This document shows, in pieces, positions 31,777-33,765 of a stretch of DNA of 33,765 nucleotides. A model generated the notes under the pieces. It ran no database searches, was not told where the DNA came from, and was given only the letters and a program-made list of their open reading frames with translations. Position 1 is the stretch's first letter, and each line of letters begins with the position of its first letter. A program made the translations under genes and the position numbers. This DNA comes from Candidatus Methylomirabilis sp. (lineage in GTDB: Bacteria > Methylomirabilota > Methylomirabilia > Methylomirabilales > Methylomirabilaceae), in contig NZ_JAQUOY010000026.1 of the NCBI RefSeq assembly GCF_028716865.1, positions 1 to 33,765 on the forward strand, given 5' to 3'.

Positions 31777-33765
31777 ATGATCTCAATTCAACAGGTGTCA
31801 AAGCACTTCGGCAGCCGCGTGCTGTTCAAGGAGGTCTCCCTCCGAATCGGGCTTGAGGACCGGGTCGCGCTGGTCGGACCCAACGGCGCGGGAAAGACGA
31901 CGCTCCTGGAAATGATCGCGGGGAATATCACTCCCGACAGCGGAGTGATCGCGATCAACAACAAGGCCGTCATCGGCTACCTGACCCAGGAGCTGGAGGC
32001 CCATCAGGGCAAGTCCCTGCTTGAAGAGGTTCTGGTCGGCGGATCGGAGGCGTCGTCTATCGAGCGTCATCTCCGTCTTCTGGAAGAGGAGATCGCCACG
32101 GCCCCACCCGAGGCGGTGGACGAGCTGTTGTCTCATTACGGTGCGCTTCAGACCAAGTACGAACAGCTCGGCGGGTATTCCCTGGAGGCCAGGGCAAAGG
32201 AGATTCTCTTCGGCCTCGGTTTCAAGGAGAAGCACCTGTCCCGACCTCTGGAGAATTTCTCCGGGGGCCAGCGGATGCGCGCATCGTTGGCCCAGATCCT
32301 CCTCTCCTCTCCGGATGCGCTCCTGCTGGATGAGCCCACGAACCATCTGGATCTGGAGTCGGTCATCTGGTTGGAAAAGTTTCTATCCGGATATGCCGGC
32401 GCGATCCTGCTCATCTCCCACGATCGGAATTTCATGAATCGTCTGGCCAACCGGGTGGTGGAAGTGGAACAGCAACAATTGATCGCCTACACCGGAAACT
32501 ACGACCAGTTCGTGGCGGCCAAGGCTGAAGCCCGGCAGATATTAGAGGCCACCGCAAAGAACCAGCAGAAAAAGATTGAGGATACCCGGGCCTTCATCGA
32601 CCGCTTCCGGTATAAAGCCACCAAAGCCCGCCAGGTGCAGAGCCGGATCAAGTTACTGGAGAAGATGGATAAGGTGGAACTGACTCCTGAGGCGAAACGG
32701 GTCCGGTTCTCATTTCCGGAGCCTCCACGGAGCGGCGAGACGGTCATCCGGCTGATCGATCTCGACAAATCCTATGACGACAATCCGATCTACCGCGGGC
32801 TGAATGTCGAGCTTCGCAGGGGGGAACGGGTGGCCCTGACAGGCCCCAACGGGGCGGGGAAATCCACCCTGCTCAAGCTTCTGGCCGGCGTCCTGCCGTT
32901 CGAGAAGGGTGAACGGAGGCTGGGCCACAACGTGACAACAGCCTATTATGCCCAGCACCAGTTGGAACTCTTGAACCCCGCCAACACGCTCCTTGACGAG
33001 ATCACGTCTGCCGCTCCCATGGAAGAGTCGTCCTTCCTCCGGGCGATTCTGGGGCGGTTTCTCTTTTCCGGGGATGATGTGAAGAAGAGGGTCGCCGTCC
33101 TGTCCGGCGGAGAGAAAAGCCGACTGGCCCTGGCCAAGATGTTGATCCGTCCGGCTAACCTGCTTCTGTTGGATGAGCCGACGAACCACCTGGACATCCC
33201 CTCCCGCGATGTGCTGGAAGAGGCGTTGCGCGACTTTTCCGGGACGATCTGCTTCATCACCCATGACCGGCATTTTATCCGGGCCGTGGCCAACAGGATT
33301 ATCGATGTCCGGGACGGAGAGGCTACGCCGTATGCCGGGGATTACGATTACTACCTCTATAAAAAGCGACTGATGGCGGAAGAGGCCGCTAACGGCGGCC
33401 AGACCGAACCCACTTCTACGGGCCTGAATACTGGGGGTACAATCCGCTCCTCTTCCGATACCCCTGTCTCCCCGGCACAGGGGCCGGGGGTGAACGAGGC
33501 GCGGCCGAAGGAACGGAAGACGAAGGAGCAGAAACGGGCTGAGGCCGAGGCGCGCAACCGGATGCACCGGAAGTCCAGCCCTCTGCTCTCGTCGCTGTCC
33601 AAAATCGAGGCGGAGGTGGCCGAGGCCGAGAAGGTTCTCCAGGATCTCTCCCAGGCTCTTGCCGACCCGGAGATCTACCAGAATAAGGAACGATGCCTTG
33701 AAACGCTGGATGCGCATACTCAGGCCAAGCAAAGGGTGGTGGAATTGACGGCGGAATGGGATCGA
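31777..33765 (+). CDS. ABC-F family ATPase (3' end outside window)
   Basis: There are 663 codons in the window and no stop. ABC-F proteins have two ATPase domains in one chain and no membrane part; they act on the ribosome (translation factors or antibiotic protection). Domain 1 has [22 protein letters not shown] and [14 protein letters not shown]. The linker ([20 protein letters not shown]) is the charged helical arm that enters the ribosomal E site. Domain 2 has [22 protein letters not shown] and [14 protein letters not shown]. The C-terminal part (from about 545) is Pro/Ser-rich, then a charged coiled coil, as in Uup/YheS-type members. The exact subgroup is not clear. ATG 31777 gives the standard [12 protein letters not shown] start. 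Confidence 0.95.
   Translation, partial: MISIQQVSKHFGSRVLFKEVSLRIGLEDRVALVGPNGAGKTTLLEMIAGNITPDSGVIAINNKAVIGYLTQELEAHQGKSLLEEVLVGGSEASSIERHLRLLEEEIATAPPEAVDELLSHYGALQTKYEQLGGYSLEARAKEILFGLGFKEKHLSRPLENFSGGQRMRASLAQILLSSPDALLLDEPTNHLDLESVIWLEKFLSGYAGAILLISHDRNFMNRLANRVVEVEQQQLIAYTGNYDQFVAAKAEARQILEATAKNQQKKIEDTRAFIDRFRYKATKARQVQSRIKLLEKMDKVELTPEAKRVRFSFPEPPRSGETVIRLIDLDKSYDDNPIYRGLNVELRRGERVALTGPNGAGKSTLLKLLAGVLPFEKGERRLGHNVTTAYYAQHQLELLNPANTLLDEITSAAPMEESSFLRAILGRFLFSGDDVKKRVAVLSGGEKSRLALAKMLIRPANLLLLDEPTNHLDIPSRDVLEEALRDFSGTICFITHDRHFIRAVANRIIDVRDGEATPYAGDYDYYLYKKRLMAEEAANGGQTEPTSTGLNTGGTIRSSSDTPVSPAQGPGVNEARPKERKTKEQKRAEAEARNRMHRKSSPLLSSLSKIEAEVAEAEKVLQDLSQALADPEIYQNKERCLETLDAHTQAKQRVVELTAEWDR

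Overview
The window reads as the chromosome of a GC-rich diderm (Gram-negative) bacterium. It has lpxC for lipid A synthesis, a lipoprotein with a lipobox, and periplasmic proteins with Sec signals. Several genes start with GTG or overlap by 4 bases, and AT-poor intergenic palindromes are scattered between genes. The gene set would fit a deep-branching lineage such as NC10 (Methylomirabilis-like) or a deltaproteobacterial relative. That placement is an inference from memory of gene content; no rRNA or other phylogenetic marker was compared.

Left half (1-16.5 kb): mostly housekeeping genes, nearly all on the + strand. In order: the 3' end of htpX; a lipoprotein whose signal-peptide codons overlap a terminator-like hairpin; a nucleotidyltransferase; a TPM-domain membrane protein; a periplasmic cyclophilin; rpsU-yqeY; then mutS2-dnaG-rpoD (the macromolecular synthesis cluster with mutS2 placed inside it); a CAU-anticodon tRNA; a zinc-ribbon coiled-coil protein; an RNase HI-like protein; lemA; a DciA-like (DUF721) protein; lpxC and polX.

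Middle (16.5-19.3 kb): a WYL-domain regulator flanked by two similar short motifs, then about 0.9 kb of gene debris. The debris holds a dead vapBC module on the - strand (TGA at codon 11 of the antitoxin, toxin reduced to its C-terminal end) and a fragment of an ORF6N-type gene. An intact ORF6N gene follows.

Right half (19.3-31.7 kb): a complete type I-C CRISPR-Cas locus, cas3-cas5c-cas8c-cas7c-cas4-cas1-cas2, tightly packed on the + strand. A leader and an array of 43 full 32-base repeats plus a truncated 44th follow. The last repeat is split by a 624-base segment carrying a DUF6516-type gene (5' truncated) and an HTH partner. The segment is bounded by a 12-base direct repeat of CRISPR-repeat sequence, and the missing repeat end reappears at 30824-30843. 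Next come an apparently intact AbrB/PIN (VapBC) module on the - strand and a further decayed CRISPR repeat at 31691-31718. This suggests that the old, leader-distal end of the array has broken up around toxin-antitoxin-type cassettes. Internal spacer duplications also show recombination inside the array.

The right edge is an ABC-F ATPase gene running out of the window. Its near-consensus promoter lies so close to the ATG that the mRNA should be leaderless or nearly so. The most unusual content is the disrupted distal end of the array and the three toxin-antitoxin-like modules clustered around the CRISPR-Cas locus.
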